64,000 nt of DNA from Bog-473 sp963804055 (GCA_963804055.1 CAWDOU010000012.1:115506-179505), one strand, 5' to 3'; positions 37,296 through 47,131 are shown, counted from the first letter of the stretch. The notes: generated by a model not told the origin, from the letters alone. A program made the numbers and translations.

Positions 37296-39707
37296 TCAGC
37301 GCCGAACGGCTCCCGGCGCGCTGCCCGAGGGCGCACGTCGGCGCGCCGGGCGGTCAGGGCGGCCGTTTGCGCCACGCGAGGGCGCCGGGTCCACGGCGGT
37401 GATCGGCTTGCCGGCTTCGGCGATCTCCAGGAGGTCGGCCATCTCCACGGCGTTGACCGGTCCGGAGAAGAGGAACCCCTGCCCCTGGTTGCACCGCTCG
37501 GCGCGCAGCCCTTCGAGCTGCTCGTGCGTCTCGATGCCCTCGGCCAAGGTCACGAGCCCGAGGGTGTGCCCGAGCTCAATCAGCGTGTGGATCAGCGCCG
37601 CGGCATCGGGTGAGCGGCTCATGTCGGTGACGAAGGAGCGGTCGATCTTCAGCACGTCGACCGGGAACTGGCGCAGGTAGGCCAGCGAGGAGTACCCGGT
37701 GCCGAAGTCGTCGATGGCCACCTTGACGCCCAGCTCCTTCAAGCTGTTGAGCCGGGTCACGGTGGCGACGGAGTCGCGCATCAGCGTGGACTCGGTGACC
37801 TCCAGGATGAGCATGGCGGGATCGAGCCCGCTGGCGGCCAGTGCGTCGCGGACGTCGACGACGAGCTGGTCGGACTCGAGTTGGCGCATTGAGACGTTGA
37901 CCGAGATGCTGGCGCCGTGTCCCTTGCGGCACCAGGCCGCCGCCTCCCGGCAGGACTCGTTCAGCACCCAGCGGCCGACGTCGATGATGAGGCCCCGCTC
38001 CTCGAGCACCGGCACGAAGACGTCGGGCGGGATCGGCCCCCGGGTCGGGTGCTCCCAACGCAGGAGCGCTTCGACGCCCTGGATCTCGATCCCCTCCAGG
38101 TCGAAGATGGGGTGGTAGAGCAGGCTGAATTCGTCGTCGTCGAGCGCCGTCTCCAGATCGGACTTGAGGGTGAGCCGCTCCTTGGCCGCTGACTGCATGG
38201 ACCGCTCGAACAGGACGGACTGGTCCCGTCCGGCTCCCTTGGCCCGGTAGAGCGCGATGTCGGCGTCGCGCAGGAGGTCCTCGGCCGACGGGCGGTCGCC
38301 GACGGCGATCCCGATGCTGGCCGAGACCGTGATCGACATGCCGTCGACTCCGGGGAGGTGGAAGGCGGGCTTGAGCACCTCGTGCACGCGCTCCGCGATC
38401 ATTTCGGGGCCGCGGGCGAAGGAGACGCCCTCGGCCAGAATCACGAATTCGTCACCGCCGAGGCGCCCGACCGTGTCGCCGGAGCGCAGGATACCGAGCA
38501 GCCGTCCGGCCACCATCTGCAGCAGCTTGTCGCCGGCGCCGTGGCCGAGGGAGTCGTTGGAGTCCTTGAAGTTGTCGAGGTCGATGAACAACGCGGCCAC
38601 GGGGACGCCCGTGCGCCGCGCCCGGACGAGCATCTGCTGGGCTCGGTCGAGGATGAGCTGGCGGTTGGCCAGGCCGGTGAGCGGGTCGTGCAGGGCGCGG
38701 AACGCGAGGAGGGCTTCGAACTTCTTGCGTTCGGTGATGTCGCGGATGTTGGCCACGTAGCCCGCCACCGAGCGGCGGTCCGTCTGGTTCGAGACCACGG
38801 CCTCGACGTCGCGGGTCGTGCCGTCCTTGCGCAGCATCCGGAATTCGAGGGCCGCCGTCTCGGGGCCGGCCTGGAATTCGTCGCCGAGCAGCCGGCGCAC
38901 GGTGTCGAGGTCCTCGGGATGGACGAAGTCGGTGGAGAGCTGGCCGATGAGCTCCTCCGGCTCGTACTGCAGGAGGTCCTTGATGGCCGGGGACACGTAG
39001 CGGAACTCGCTCCCCTCTCCGAGGATCATCGTGACGTCGGACGAGTTCTGGATGAGCGAGCGGAAGCGGTCCTCACTCATCCGGAGATGCCCCTCGGCCA
39101 CCTCCTTCTGCTCCATCGCCATCTCGTTCTGCTCCATGATGGCGCCGGCCATCCGCATGACGAAGAAGAGGACGAAGGCGCCCATCACCGTCAGCGAGGC
39201 GGCCTCCGACGTGCCCAGCTCAGAGGGCAACCAGCCCCGGGCGAGCGAGAACTGACCGACGGCCATGCCGAGGACGCTCCAGAGGAGTGCGACCTTCCAG
39301 ACCCGGGATCCCACCCGCGCCGTGTTCTCCAGGGCGACGAAGACGTAGGCGGCCCAGAGGACCGGGCCCCAGCCGGTGAGGTAGATGGCGACCGTGCAGG
39401 CCGTCACCTGGGCGACGACGCGCAGGTTGAGGGACAGCGGTCCCGGTCGGAGCGCGTAGAAGCGGTCCGCCGCCGCGTTGACCACGGCGATGGAGATGAA
39501 GAGGCTGAGCCAGACCCACCAGTGCACCCGGGCGACGTAGCCGTACCGCATGAGGACGAGCACGACGGCGAACGCGACCGGGCCGATCAGGTAGGCCAGC
39601 TTGGTCGGATTCAGCTTCCGTCGCGCGGTCGACGGTGCTCGAAGAGAAGCTTCGATCCCGTCGGCTCGGGCGGACGCGTCCGCGGCATCCCGAGAAGCCA
39701 GCGCCAT
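37296..39707 (-). CDS. Membrane-bound PAS-GGDEF-EAL c-di-GMP enzyme
   Basis: About 803 residues from ATG 39707 (GGGGG 2-6 bases upstream; an upstream frame is open but unlikely to be coding). An N-terminal membrane sensor of about five or six segments (35-185) is followed by a coiled linker, a PAS domain (about 210-335: RFRSLIQNSSDVTMI, FRMLRKDGTTRDVEAV), a GGDEF domain with intact GRLGGDEFVIL, and an EAL domain with GVEALLRW, DDFGTGYSSLAYL and AEGIETHEQLE. Both catalytic motifs are intact, so it may make and degrade c-di-GMP. A basic tail of about 30 residues ends it. The sensed signal is unknown. Confidence 0.9.
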   Translation of the reverse strand: MALASRDAADASARADGIEASLRAPSTARRKLNPTKLAYLIGPVAFAVVLVLMRYGYVARVHWWVWLSLFISIAVVNAAADRFYALRPGPLSLNLRVVAQVTACTVAIYLTGWGPVLWAAYVFVALENTARVGSRVWKVALLWSVLGMAVGQFSLARGWLPSELGTSEAASLTVMGAFVLFFVMRMAGAIMEQNEMAMEQKEVAEGHLRMSEDRFRSLIQNSSDVTMILGEGSEFRYVSPAIKDLLQYEPEELIGQLSTDFVHPEDLDTVRRLLGDEFQAGPETAALEFRMLRKDGTTRDVEAVVSNQTDRRSVAGYVANIRDITERKKFEALLAFRALHDPLTGLANRQLILDRAQQMLVRARRTGVPVAALFIDLDNFKDSNDSLGHGAGDKLLQMVAGRLLGILRSGDTVGRLGGDEFVILAEGVSFARGPEMIAERVHEVLKPAFHLPGVDGMSITVSASIGIAVGDRPSAEDLLRDADIALYRAKGAGRDQSVLFERSMQSAAKERLTLKSDLETALDDDEFSLLYHPIFDLEGIEIQGVEALLRWEHPTRGPIPPDVFVPVLEERGLIIDVGRWVLNESCREAAAWCRKGHGASISVNVSMRQLESDQLVVDVRDALAASGLDPAMLILEVTESTLMRDSVATVTRLNSLKELGVKVAIDDFGTGYSSLAYLRQFPVDVLKIDRSFVTDMSRSPDAAALIHTLIELGHTLGLVTLAEGIETHEQLEGLRAERCNQGQGFLFSGPVNAVEMADLLEIAEAGKPITAVDPAPSRGANGRPDRPARRRAPSGSAPGAVRR

Positions 39708-39947
39708 GTCCCCCACTTTGTTTGATGAGCTCAACCCCCTGGTATCGACATGTTGGGCCCGAACTTGACCACGACCGGGGCCCCCGGCACCACCGTGAGG
39801 ACCACGCCGGGAAGGGCCCCGACCTGGGCAAACCCGCATGCGCCGCCCCGCGCGGCAAGCCCGCTCCGACGGACTGGGTCCCCGCACGCAACAGGGCCGG
39901 CGCCGCCCACCGGCGCCCGGGGCCCAGGCAGGAGGGACACGAGGTCG

Positions 39948-40727
39948 TCAGCCCTGCTGCGATGGCCCGAACACGAACTCCAACCACCTGGCCAGCTCCT
40001 CGAACGCGGTGCCGCGCCCGCTGATCATCTCCATGTGCCCGACGCCCGGGAGCGGCACGTACACAGCGCTGTCGCCCCACCTCACCGCGTCGGCTGCGTA
40101 GCGCTCGCTCAGCGCCGCCGGCACCGAGCCGTCTGCCAACCCGTGCAGCAGGAGCTGGCGCGTGCCCAGCGGAAGGAGCGCAGCCGGCGAGGCCAGCCGG
40201 TAGCGCTCGGGAACATGGTCGGGGCCGCCGCCCAGCAGTGCCTCCACGGCCCCGCCTCCCACGGCATGCCGCGCCGCGCGCTCCAGATCGACCACCCCGG
40301 CCAGGGACACGGCCCCGACCACGCCGACGCACGGCGCCGCCCGCTCGGGGTCTCCCGTCGAGCGGGCCGACGCCGCCCACAGCGCCAGCTGTCCGCCGGC
40401 CGAATGGCCGCAGGTCACGACCCGCCGCCGGTCGACGCCGTCGACGTGTGCCAGGGCCTCGATGGCGTCCGACACATCCTCGAAGGTCTCGGGCCACCCG
40501 CCCCGGCCGAAGCGCCCCACCCGCCGGTACTCCACGTTGTAGGCGATCCATCCCCGTGCCGTCACCGCCCGGGCCAGCCGGTGCATCAGGCGCTTCGTGT
40601 ACTGCTGGCGCCAGAACCCGCCGTGGATCAGCACCACGACCGGCGGCGCCGCTCCTGCGTCCTCGGGTCGCCACACCTCGGCCACCTGACCGCGGTCGGG
40701 GCCGTAGCGGATCGCCTCGGGGCTCAT
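39948..40727 (-). CDS. Alpha/beta hydrolase (HSL/carboxylesterase-like)
   Basis: 259 residues from ATG 40727, which overlaps the stop of the acyltransferase gene upstream (4 bases). VVVLIHGGFWRQQYTKR is the oxyanion-hole HGGFW, VTCGHSAGGQLAL the nucleophile elbow, HGLADGSVP the Asp region and GVGHMEMIS the catalytic His. The nearest named relatives would be kynurenine-formamidase-like and carboxylesterase-type enzymes. Coupling to an acyltransferase suggests lipid or ester metabolism. Confidence 0.8.
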   Translation of the reverse strand: MSPEAIRYGPDRGQVAEVWRPEDAGAAPPVVVLIHGGFWRQQYTKRLMHRLARAVTARGWIAYNVEYRRVGRFGRGGWPETFEDVSDAIEALAHVDGVDRRRVVTCGHSAGGQLALWAASARSTGDPERAAPCVGVVGAVSLAGVVDLERAARHAVGGGAVEALLGGGPDHVPERYRLASPAALLPLGTRQLLLHGLADGSVPAALSERYAADAVRWGDSAVYVPLPGVGHMEMISGRGTAFEELARWLEFVFGPSQQG

Positions 40728-42100
40728 GGGCGGGCCAGGACCGTGCGCGCGTCCTGCACCACAGCGGCACGCTGCGCCAGCGCCTTCGCCACGACGGCGC
40801 GCCGGCCCTTGAGCGTGCGGTACCCCTCGATCGCCCCGCCGATCCGCTGCACCCGCTCGAGGAGGCGCACCGCCACAGAGCCGCACAGCGGTGCGGCGAC
40901 CGCGGCGGCGAGACCGGCCCACGGGCCGATGGCCCGGCCCACGAGGACGCCGATCAGCACGTAGGTCACTACGAACAGCACGAAGCAACCCAGCAGCTTC
41001 ACGGTCGCCTTGATCCCCTCGTTGGCCGGCCGCTTCGCCACCTGCTTCACGATCTGGAACGGCACGGCGTGGACCAGCACGCCGACCGCCGCCGGCGGAA
41101 GGGCGAGCGCAGCGTTGAGCAGTGACCACAGGATCGGCCACGCCAGGCGACGGGGGCGGGCAGTGGTTGCGAGCTGGGCATCGGTGACACCCAGGAGATC
41201 GAGGCCTCGTTGATAGGCCGCACCGGCGAGCAGAAGCGGCTCGAGCGCCTCCGGGCTCGCGTTCTGCACGGCGGCGAGCGCGCCGGCCACGTCGACCAGG
41301 TGCGCCAACCCGACCTCGGGGACGGCGGGGCCATCGGGTGTACGCACCACCACGGCGGCGATCCACGAGAGCTGCTGCTCCTGCGCCCACGAGGAGAACG
41401 GGGGGGAGACACGGGCGAGCTGTGCCGCCAGGTCCTCGGTGACGGCGCGCACGGTGGCGCGCTCGTCGCGCCGGTACGCCTCGACCCAACGCGCCATGTC
41501 CTGGGCCTCGCCGACCCGGACGAGCGCCCGCGACCGGAAGCGCGCCTTGGCGTCGTAGACCAGGCCAACGGCGACGGCGGCCAGACCCTCCGCTCCTCCG
41601 TCGGCCACCGCCTCGAGGGCGATGCGGGCCGCTCCGGTCCTCAGGGGCTGCAGGGTCGGCTCGTCATGGCTGATGCCCTCGGGGAAGACGGCCACCATGC
41701 CGCCCTGTTCGAGCAGCGCGTGGCAGGTGGCGAACGCAGAGACGTTGTGATCGCCGGGCGCCGCGTCCATCGTCCGGTAGACGGGGATCACGCCGCCCAA
41801 CTTCAAGAAGGGCCACAGCGGGGGGATCCTGAAGAGGGTCGACTTGCCCAGGAAGCGTGGGGAGCGACCAAGGGTCGCCATGAGGAGAAGGCCGTCGACG
41901 AGCCCGTTGGTGTGGTTCGCCACCAGGACGACCGGTCCCGAGCTCGGGAGGCGCTCGCCGTCTTCGAGCTCGATGCTGCGGAAGAACACGCGCACGAGGA
42001 GGCGGGCGAGCCTCTTCATTGACCAGTCAGCGAATCGACGCCGCGGCCGCTCGGGCGTCAGCGACCTCCCGCCGCGGGTTGCCGGTTCGACACGGAGCAC
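40724..42100 (-). CDS. PlsC/GAT-type acyltransferase membrane protein
   Basis: Up to 458 residues; GTG 42100 and ATG 42019 are both possible starts and neither has a clear ribosome site. VVLVANHTNGLVDGLLL carries an HxxxxxD motif (five residues between His and Asp) as in GPAT/GAT-type eukaryotic-like acyltransferases rather than the HxxxxD of PlsC; FLGKSTLFRIP, VFPEGISHDEPTLQPLRTGAARIAL are the further conserved blocks. The C-terminal 160 residues have membrane segments. Adds an acyl chain to glycerol-3-phosphate or a similar acceptor. Confidence 0.75.
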   Translation of the reverse strand: MLRVEPATRGGRSLTPERPRRRFADWSMKRLARLLVRVFFRSIELEDGERLPSSGPVVLVANHTNGLVDGLLLMATLGRSPRFLGKSTLFRIPPLWPFLKLGGVIPVYRTMDAAPGDHNVSAFATCHALLEQGGMVAVFPEGISHDEPTLQPLRTGAARIALEAVADGGAEGLAAVAVGLVYDAKARFRSRALVRVGEAQDMARWVEAYRRDERATVRAVTEDLAAQLARVSPPFSSWAQEQQLSWIAAVVVRTPDGPAVPEVGLAHLVDVAGALAAVQNASPEALEPLLLAGAAYQRGLDLLGVTDAQLATTARPRRLAWPILWSLLNAALALPPAAVGVLVHAVPFQIVKQVAKRPANEGIKATVKLLGCFVLFVVTYVLIGVLVGRAIGPWAGLAAAVAAPLCGSVAVRLLERVQRIGGAIEGYRTLKGRRAVVAKALAQRAAVVQDARTVLARP

Positions 42101-42226
42101 GGACGTGTTCGGAGCGCCGAGATTTCCGGATGTCCGGTTGGTATGGTGCCGACGCAGACAAGGACCGGTCCTGGTTCTGGGGGAACTGCAGGCACAGGAC
42201 CGCGTTGTGCGGACGGGGGTTCGGCC

Positions 42227-43606
42227 ATGGCAAGGATCACTGGCACGAGAGCTGCGGGGGCCGCTCTGTTGCTCACCTCACTCATCGCGACCGGCGTGCT
42301 GATCGCTCCGGCGCCCGGCGGCGCCTCGTCTTCGGCCGCGACCTTCGGCACGCTGCCGTCGCCCTGTGGCAAGGGCCATGCAACGGGCGCCACCGATCAG
42401 GGGGTGACGAACTCCTCCATCAACATCGGCTACGGCGACGATCAGGGGTTCTCCGGCAGCCCCGGCCTCGACGAGGAGATGGGGGACGCGGTCAAGGCGA
42501 TGATCGCCTGGTGTGACGCCCAGGGTGGCATCGACGGGCGCAAGATCGTGGGTGACTTCTACGACGCCGCGGTGACCAACGTCGGCTCGGTCATGACGCA
42601 GGCCTGCAAGACGGACTTCATGCTGGTCGGCGAGGGCTTCGCGCTCGACGGTCTGGCGGAACAGACCCGCCTGAACTGCAACCTCGCCGCGGTCCCGGGC
42701 TTCACCGTCTCCCCCGTCGTGGCCAACGCGTACGAGATGTACCAGGCCGCGCCCAACCCGGCGAACGCCAGCCCGGTGTCGATCGCGTACCAGGGGGAGA
42801 AGCTCTTCGGCTCCAAGACGCAGCACGTCGGCCAGTACAACTCGACGCTCTCGACCCAGGAGGCGTCCATGGCGAAGGCCGTGCAGGCCTACACCACGGC
42901 CGGCTGGAAGTTCGTCAACTGCCCGTTCCAGGTGAACTACAACGGCGAGGCGAACTACGTCCCGTTCATGCAGAAGCTGCAGAGCTGCGGGGCCCAGATC
43001 ATCTTCAACGACGCCACCCCGGGACCCACGCTCTACGGCGCGCTGCAAGCGGAGAACCAGATCGGCTACAACCCGATCTGGTTGCTCGACGCCGCCGAGT
43101 ACACCGAAGGGTTCGCGCAGTGGAACACGAACGGGCTGGGCAACAACGTCTACGTCCGCATCGGGTTCGAGCCGTTGGAGGCGGCCAAGGTGGTCCCGGC
43201 CGTGGCCGAGTACCTCTCCGTCGTGAAGAAGTCGGGCGGCCAGACGTCAGCGCTGGGCGAGCAGGCCGCGTCGTCCTTCCTCCTCTGGGCCACCGAGGCC
43301 AAGGCCTGCGGATCCACGCTGACCCGGCAGTGCATGATCAACCATCTCTCGAAGGTCACGAGCTGGACCGGTGGCGGGCTCAACGCTCCGTCCGACCCGG
43401 CCGCGAACCGGCCGGCGCCCTGCGGGATCCTGATGAAACTCGACAACACCAAGTGGGAGCAGTACTACCCGAAGAAGCTCGGCCAGTTCGACTGCTCGCC
43501 GAAGTACGTCGTCGCCAACACGGGGTCCGTCATCGGCACCACGCTCAACGCGCAGGGCTACGCCACCCAGTACGCCACGTCGACGGTGATCAAGCCGCAG
43601 GGCTGA
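42227..43606 (+). CDS. ABC transporter substrate-binding protein, Liv-type (periplasmic binding protein type I)
   Basis: 459 residues from ATG 42227 with a signal peptide (GAALLLTSLIATGVLIAPAPG; no lipobox Cys visible). SINIGYGDDQGFS, AMIAWCDAQGGIDGRKIVGDFYDA follow the usual type-I fold order (GGI-GRK-), and a series of Cys pairs suggests disulfides. No Liv permease is next to it; the Liv genes at the right end of the window are 18 kb away. Ligand unknown; a small carboxylate, amide or amino acid is typical. Confidence 0.8.
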   Translation: MARITGTRAAGAALLLTSLIATGVLIAPAPGGASSSAATFGTLPSPCGKGHATGATDQGVTNSSINIGYGDDQGFSGSPGLDEEMGDAVKAMIAWCDAQGGIDGRKIVGDFYDAAVTNVGSVMTQACKTDFMLVGEGFALDGLAEQTRLNCNLAAVPGFTVSPVVANAYEMYQAAPNPANASPVSIAYQGEKLFGSKTQHVGQYNSTLSTQEASMAKAVQAYTTAGWKFVNCPFQVNYNGEANYVPFMQKLQSCGAQIIFNDATPGPTLYGALQAENQIGYNPIWLLDAAEYTEGFAQWNTNGLGNNVYVRIGFEPLEAAKVVPAVAEYLSVVKKSGGQTSALGEQAASSFLLWATEAKACGSTLTRQCMINHLSKVTSWTGGGLNAPSDPAANRPAPCGILMKLDNTKWEQYYPKKLGQFDCSPKYVVANTGSVIGTTLNAQGYATQYATSTVIKPQG

Positions 43607-43638
43607 GGGTCGCCCGGCGCGCACCGGCCCCCGGAGGG

Positions 43639-44778
43639 TCAGGCACCCCGGTCCAGCGCGGAACGGAGGATCTCCCCGACCTGCTCGACCTCCAGGAGGA
43701 AGCCGTCGTGTCCCGAAACGGACTCGACGACCGTCACCGGCGGGCGGCCCGGGAGATGGCGGGCCAGTTGCTCCTGCAGCCCCAGCGGGTAGAGGCGGTC
43801 CGTCGTGATGCCGGCCACGGTCACGTCGGCCTGCACGGAGCCGAGCGCCGCCGCCATGCCACCGCGGCCCCGCCCCACGTCGTGATGGTTCATCGCCTCG
43901 CTCAGCGTGACGTAGGAGTTCGGGTCGAAGCGCTTGCCGAGCTTCTCCCCCTGGTGCTGCAGATAGGACTCAATCGCATAGCGGCCTCCCTTGAGTGGAT
44001 CCTCCGCGCCCTGGGGCTCGCGGCCGAAGCGCTGCTCGAACTCCTCGCCGGTCCGGTAGCTGAAGTGGCCGATCCCCCGCGCCACGGACAGCCCGTCGAC
44101 CGGGCGGCCCGCGGTCTCGTAGTAGTCGCCGCCATGGAACGCCGGATCGGAGCGGATCGCCCGGACCTGCAGGGAGCACAGCGCGATCTGATCCGTGGAT
44201 GCCGCCGCCCCGACCGCCAGGACGACGGCGCGGGCCACCCGCTCGGGCGCGCCGATGCACCACTCGAGAACCCGCATGCCGCCCATGGAGCCGCCGATCA
44301 CACCGGCCCATTGCGCAATGTCAAGGTGATCGGCCAGCGCGACCTCCACCGCCACCTGGTCGCGGATGGTGATGAGCGGGAACCGTGAGCCGTAGGGCCG
44401 GCCGTCGCCGTCGAGCGATGCGGGGCCCGTCGTCCCCTGGCAGCCGCCGAGCACGTTCGGGCACACGACGTGGAAGCGGTCGGTGTCGACGGCCCGGCCC
44501 GGGCCGATCAGCCGGTCCCACCACCCCTGCTGCGGGTGCCCGGGTCCGGAGGGGCCGGCGGCGTGGGCGTCCCCCGTGAGCGCGTGGAGCACGAGCACGG
44601 CATTGGAACGCGCCGGGTTCAGCGTGCCCCACGTCTCGTAGGCGACGGTGACCTCTTCGAGGCGGCCGCCGGCTTCGAGGGCGAACCCGCTGCCACCGTC
44701 ACCCGCGAGCGCGGCGAACTGCCGACGCCCCGGTTCGTCGCCGGGACGCCAGACGCCCGGGTATGTCGGTGGGGTCAC
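43639..44778 (-). CDS. metX: Homoserine O-acetyltransferase
   Basis: 379 residues from GTG 44778, overlapping the metY stop (GTGA). NAVLVLHALTGDAH, VVCPNVLGGCQGTTGP, PLITIRDQV, and the nucleophile GGSMGGMRVLEW are the MetX set; the catalytic Asp is in DRLYPLG and His in SVSGHDGFL near the end. Acetylates L-homoserine with acetyl-CoA for direct sulfhydrylation by the upstream MetY. The two form one operon. Confidence 0.93.
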   Translation of the reverse strand: MTPPTYPGVWRPGDEPGRRQFAALAGDGGSGFALEAGGRLEEVTVAYETWGTLNPARSNAVLVLHALTGDAHAAGPSGPGHPQQGWWDRLIGPGRAVDTDRFHVVCPNVLGGCQGTTGPASLDGDGRPYGSRFPLITIRDQVAVEVALADHLDIAQWAGVIGGSMGGMRVLEWCIGAPERVARAVVLAVGAAASTDQIALCSLQVRAIRSDPAFHGGDYYETAGRPVDGLSVARGIGHFSYRTGEEFEQRFGREPQGAEDPLKGGRYAIESYLQHQGEKLGKRFDPNSYVTLSEAMNHHDVGRGRGGMAAALGSVQADVTVAGITTDRLYPLGLQEQLARHLPGRPPVTVVESVSGHDGFLLEVEQVGEILRSALDRGA

Positions 44779-46073
44779 GCTCCCTTTGCGGCCCGGAACC
44801 CTGCTTCGAGGTCGGCGAGGATGTCCTCGATCGACTCGATGCCCACGGACAGCCGGACGAGATCGGGCGTCACACCCGTGGTCGTCTGCTCGGCCTCGGT
44901 CAGCTGCGAGTGCGTCGTGGAGGCCGGGTGGATGGCCAGGCTCCGCACGTCACCGACGTTGGCCAGGTGACTGAACAGCTCCAGCCCCTCAATGAAGCGG
45001 CGGCCCGCCTCCGCGCCGCCGGCGATCCCGAAGGCGAGGATCGATCCGCCGCCGTTGGGCAGGTACTTCTCCTGCCGGGCGTGCCAGCGGCTGGAGGCCA
45101 GACCGGGGTAGGCGACCCAGGACACCTCGTCGCGGGCCTCGAGCCACGTGGCCACGGCGACCGCGTTCTGGACGTGGCGCTCCATACGCAGGCTCAACGT
45201 CTCGAGCCCCTGCAGGAAGAGGAACGAGTTGAGGGGGGCCACGGACGGGCCCGTGTCACGCAGGTACTGCAACCGCGCCTTGAGGACGAAGCGGGCCGGG
45301 AAGAGCGCCTCGGGCAGCTGGCCGAACACCAGGCCGTGGTAGCTCGGGTCGGGCTCGGTGAAGTTCGGGAAGCGGCCGCTGCCCTCGTAGTCGAACTTCC
45401 CTCCGTCGACGATCACGCCACCGATGGAGGTGCCATGGCCGCCGATGAACTTGGTGGCGGAGTGCACGACGATGTCGGCCCCGTGGTTCAGCGGCTGGCA
45501 CAGATACGGCGTCGCCAGCGTGTTGTCGATGACGAGCGGGATGTGGTTGTCGTGGGCGATCTTCGAGATTCCCTCGAAATCGAAGACATCACCCTTGGGA
45601 TTGCCGAGCGTCTCGCCGAAGAACGCCTTCGTGTTGGGCCGGACGGCGGCAGCCCAGGCCGCCAGGTCGTCGGGATCGTCGACGAATGTCGTCTCGACGC
45701 CGAGCTTGGGCAGCGTGTAGTGCAGGAGGTTGTACGTGCCGCCGTACAGCGATGCCGACGAGACGATGTGGCCACCGTTCTCGGCCAGATTCAGCAGGGT
45801 CACGGTCTCGGCGGCCTGGCCGCTGGCGACGGCCAGCGCGGCGACGCCGCCTTCGAGCGCGGCGACGCGCTCCTCGAACACCGCCTGCGTGGGGTTCATG
45901 ATGCGGGTGTAGATGTTCCCGAGCTCCTCCAGGCCGAAGAGCGCGGCCGCGTGCGAAGTGTCACGGAACGTGTAGCTCGTGGTCTGGTAGATCGGCACGG
46001 CGCGCGCACCGGTAGTGGGGTCCGGCGTGGCACCGGAGTGGATCTGGCGGGTTTCAAAGCCCCAGTCGGGCAT
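44775..46073 (-). CDS. metY: O-acetylhomoserine sulfhydrylase
   Basis: 432 residues from ATG 46073; AAGGAGG 8 bases upstream decides this over the frame-start at 46115. PIYQTTSYTFRD, the PLP-lysine motif VVHSATKFIGGHGTSIGG (Lys about 211), SSASLYGGTYNLLHYTLPKLGVE and FVDDPDD mark the Cys/Met PLP family type I, MetY branch (long insert near the middle, GETLGNPKGDVFD). Uses O-acetylhomoserine from MetX with sulfide to give homocysteine. A promoter-like element lies upstream. Confidence 0.93.
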   Translation of the reverse strand: MPDWGFETRQIHSGATPDPTTGARAVPIYQTTSYTFRDTSHAAALFGLEELGNIYTRIMNPTQAVFEERVAALEGGVAALAVASGQAAETVTLLNLAENGGHIVSSASLYGGTYNLLHYTLPKLGVETTFVDDPDDLAAWAAAVRPNTKAFFGETLGNPKGDVFDFEGISKIAHDNHIPLVIDNTLATPYLCQPLNHGADIVVHSATKFIGGHGTSIGGVIVDGGKFDYEGSGRFPNFTEPDPSYHGLVFGQLPEALFPARFVLKARLQYLRDTGPSVAPLNSFLFLQGLETLSLRMERHVQNAVAVATWLEARDEVSWVAYPGLASSRWHARQEKYLPNGGGSILAFGIAGGAEAGRRFIEGLELFSHLANVGDVRSLAIHPASTTHSQLTEAEQTTTGVTPDLVRLSVGIESIEDILADLEAGFRAAKGA

Positions 46074-46133
46074 GGCGGTGGCCTCCTTTGATTCGATCGC
46101 CCGCGACAAGACCACCGAGCGACCTCCTGGCCA

Positions 46134-46161
46134 TGGTTACAAACCTGACCTAGTTAGTCAA
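46134..46161 (-). promoter_or_regulatory. Candidate metYX promoter with overlapping dyad
   Basis: On the minus strand TTGACT (46161-46156) and TAACCA (46139-46134) are 16 bases apart. The -35 lies within TGACTAACTAGGTCA (46160-46146), a TGAC-N7-GTCA dyad, a fit place for a sulfur- or methionine-responsive repressor. Boxes are approximate. Confidence 0.4.
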
Positions 46162-46168
46162 CTTTCCC

Positions 46169-47131
46169 TCAGCCAACGTCCGCCAGGCCTTTCCGCCAGG
46201 GGTCGAGGTCCAGGGCGGGATAGCGCTCCTGGGTCCGCTCCAGAAGGCGCTCGGTCCAGACGGGGTGACCGGGAGCAGGCCAGCCGAAGAGTGCGAGCTG
46301 GCGCGGCGTGGAGCCCTCCACGAACCGGGTCCACTCGAGCCCGGTCGACCGGCTCTGCTGCTTGTCGTAGTCGATCCACTCGACGGCGGCATTCTTGAAG
46401 GCGATGGCGGCGATGATGCGAGCCCCTTCACCCGAGCCGAACGGGGCACCCCGGTGGTACGTGTCGGACCGGTAGGCCAGATAGGAGCCCCGGACCCCGG
46501 GGGCCGGCCGCTCCGCGGCGTAGACCTCGGGATTGCCTCTGGGCATGAGGACGCCGTAGGGGTTGTCGATGTGCTCGGTGTCGTGCACCGAGACGAGCCG
46601 GGTCGGATTGTCCTCCTCGGTGACGTCGGTGAGGTAGAGGAATCCCTCCAGGTTCCACCACGGCGACTCGCTCGCGGGAGGCAGCCATGAGTGGTTGCGG
46701 TCGAGATGGATCGGCTGCTCGTAGTTGGTGATGCCGGCGTACTTGGCGCTGGCGTGGGCCTGGTAGAGGCGGATGTCGTCGTTGCCGAGGGCGCGCTCGG
46801 CGAAATCGACGATGGACGGATGGACGCAGATCCGGTTGAGCGCACCGCTCCCGGGGAACGGGAACTGTGCGCCCCAGCGCTGCTGCTCCGGTCGGAAGCC
46901 AGGGCCCTCGTCCGGCCAGATGTAGGCCTCTTCGGCCACCTTGGGCCGACCCCGTCTCTGTTCGTAGACACCCTCGGGGTCGGCCTGGTGCTCCTCGGCG
47001 CTCGGGAAGATCTCGTGGAGATCGTCGGCCAGGGCATCGATCTCCCCGGTGCCGACGAGTCCCTCGAGCAGGACCCAGCCTTCGTCACGCCACGTCGATA
47101 CCTCGGCGTCGGTCGCCAATCGTGAAGTCAT
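46169..47131 (-). CDS. Phytanoyl-CoA dioxygenase (PhyH) family oxygenase
   Basis: About 320 residues from ATG 47131. The Fe(II)/2-oxoglutarate triad is visible: HLDRNHS (HxD, about 144-146) and SDTYHRGAPFG (distal His), with the Arg for 2-oxoglutarate about ten residues later. WRDEGWVLLEGLVG and EIDALADDL near the N-terminus match the family. Substrate cannot be told; members hydroxylate small molecules as often as lipids. Confidence 0.75.
   Translation of the reverse strand: MTSRLATDAEVSTWRDEGWVLLEGLVGTGEIDALADDLHEIFPSAEEHQADPEGVYEQRRGRPKVAEEAYIWPDEGPGFRPEQQRWGAQFPFPGSGALNRICVHPSIVDFAERALGNDDIRLYQAHASAKYAGITNYEQPIHLDRNHSWLPPASESPWWNLEGFLYLTDVTEEDNPTRLVSVHDTEHIDNPYGVLMPRGNPEVYAAERPAPGVRGSYLAYRSDTYHRGAPFGSGEGARIIAAIAFKNAAVEWIDYDKQQSRSTGLEWTRFVEGSTPRQLALFGWPAPGHPVWTERLLERTQERYPALDLDPWRKGLADVG

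Noticed and set aside
46074..46168. SAM riboswitch upstream of metY
   Set aside because: Too short and without the SAM-I/IV core helices; a promoter with dyad explains the region better.
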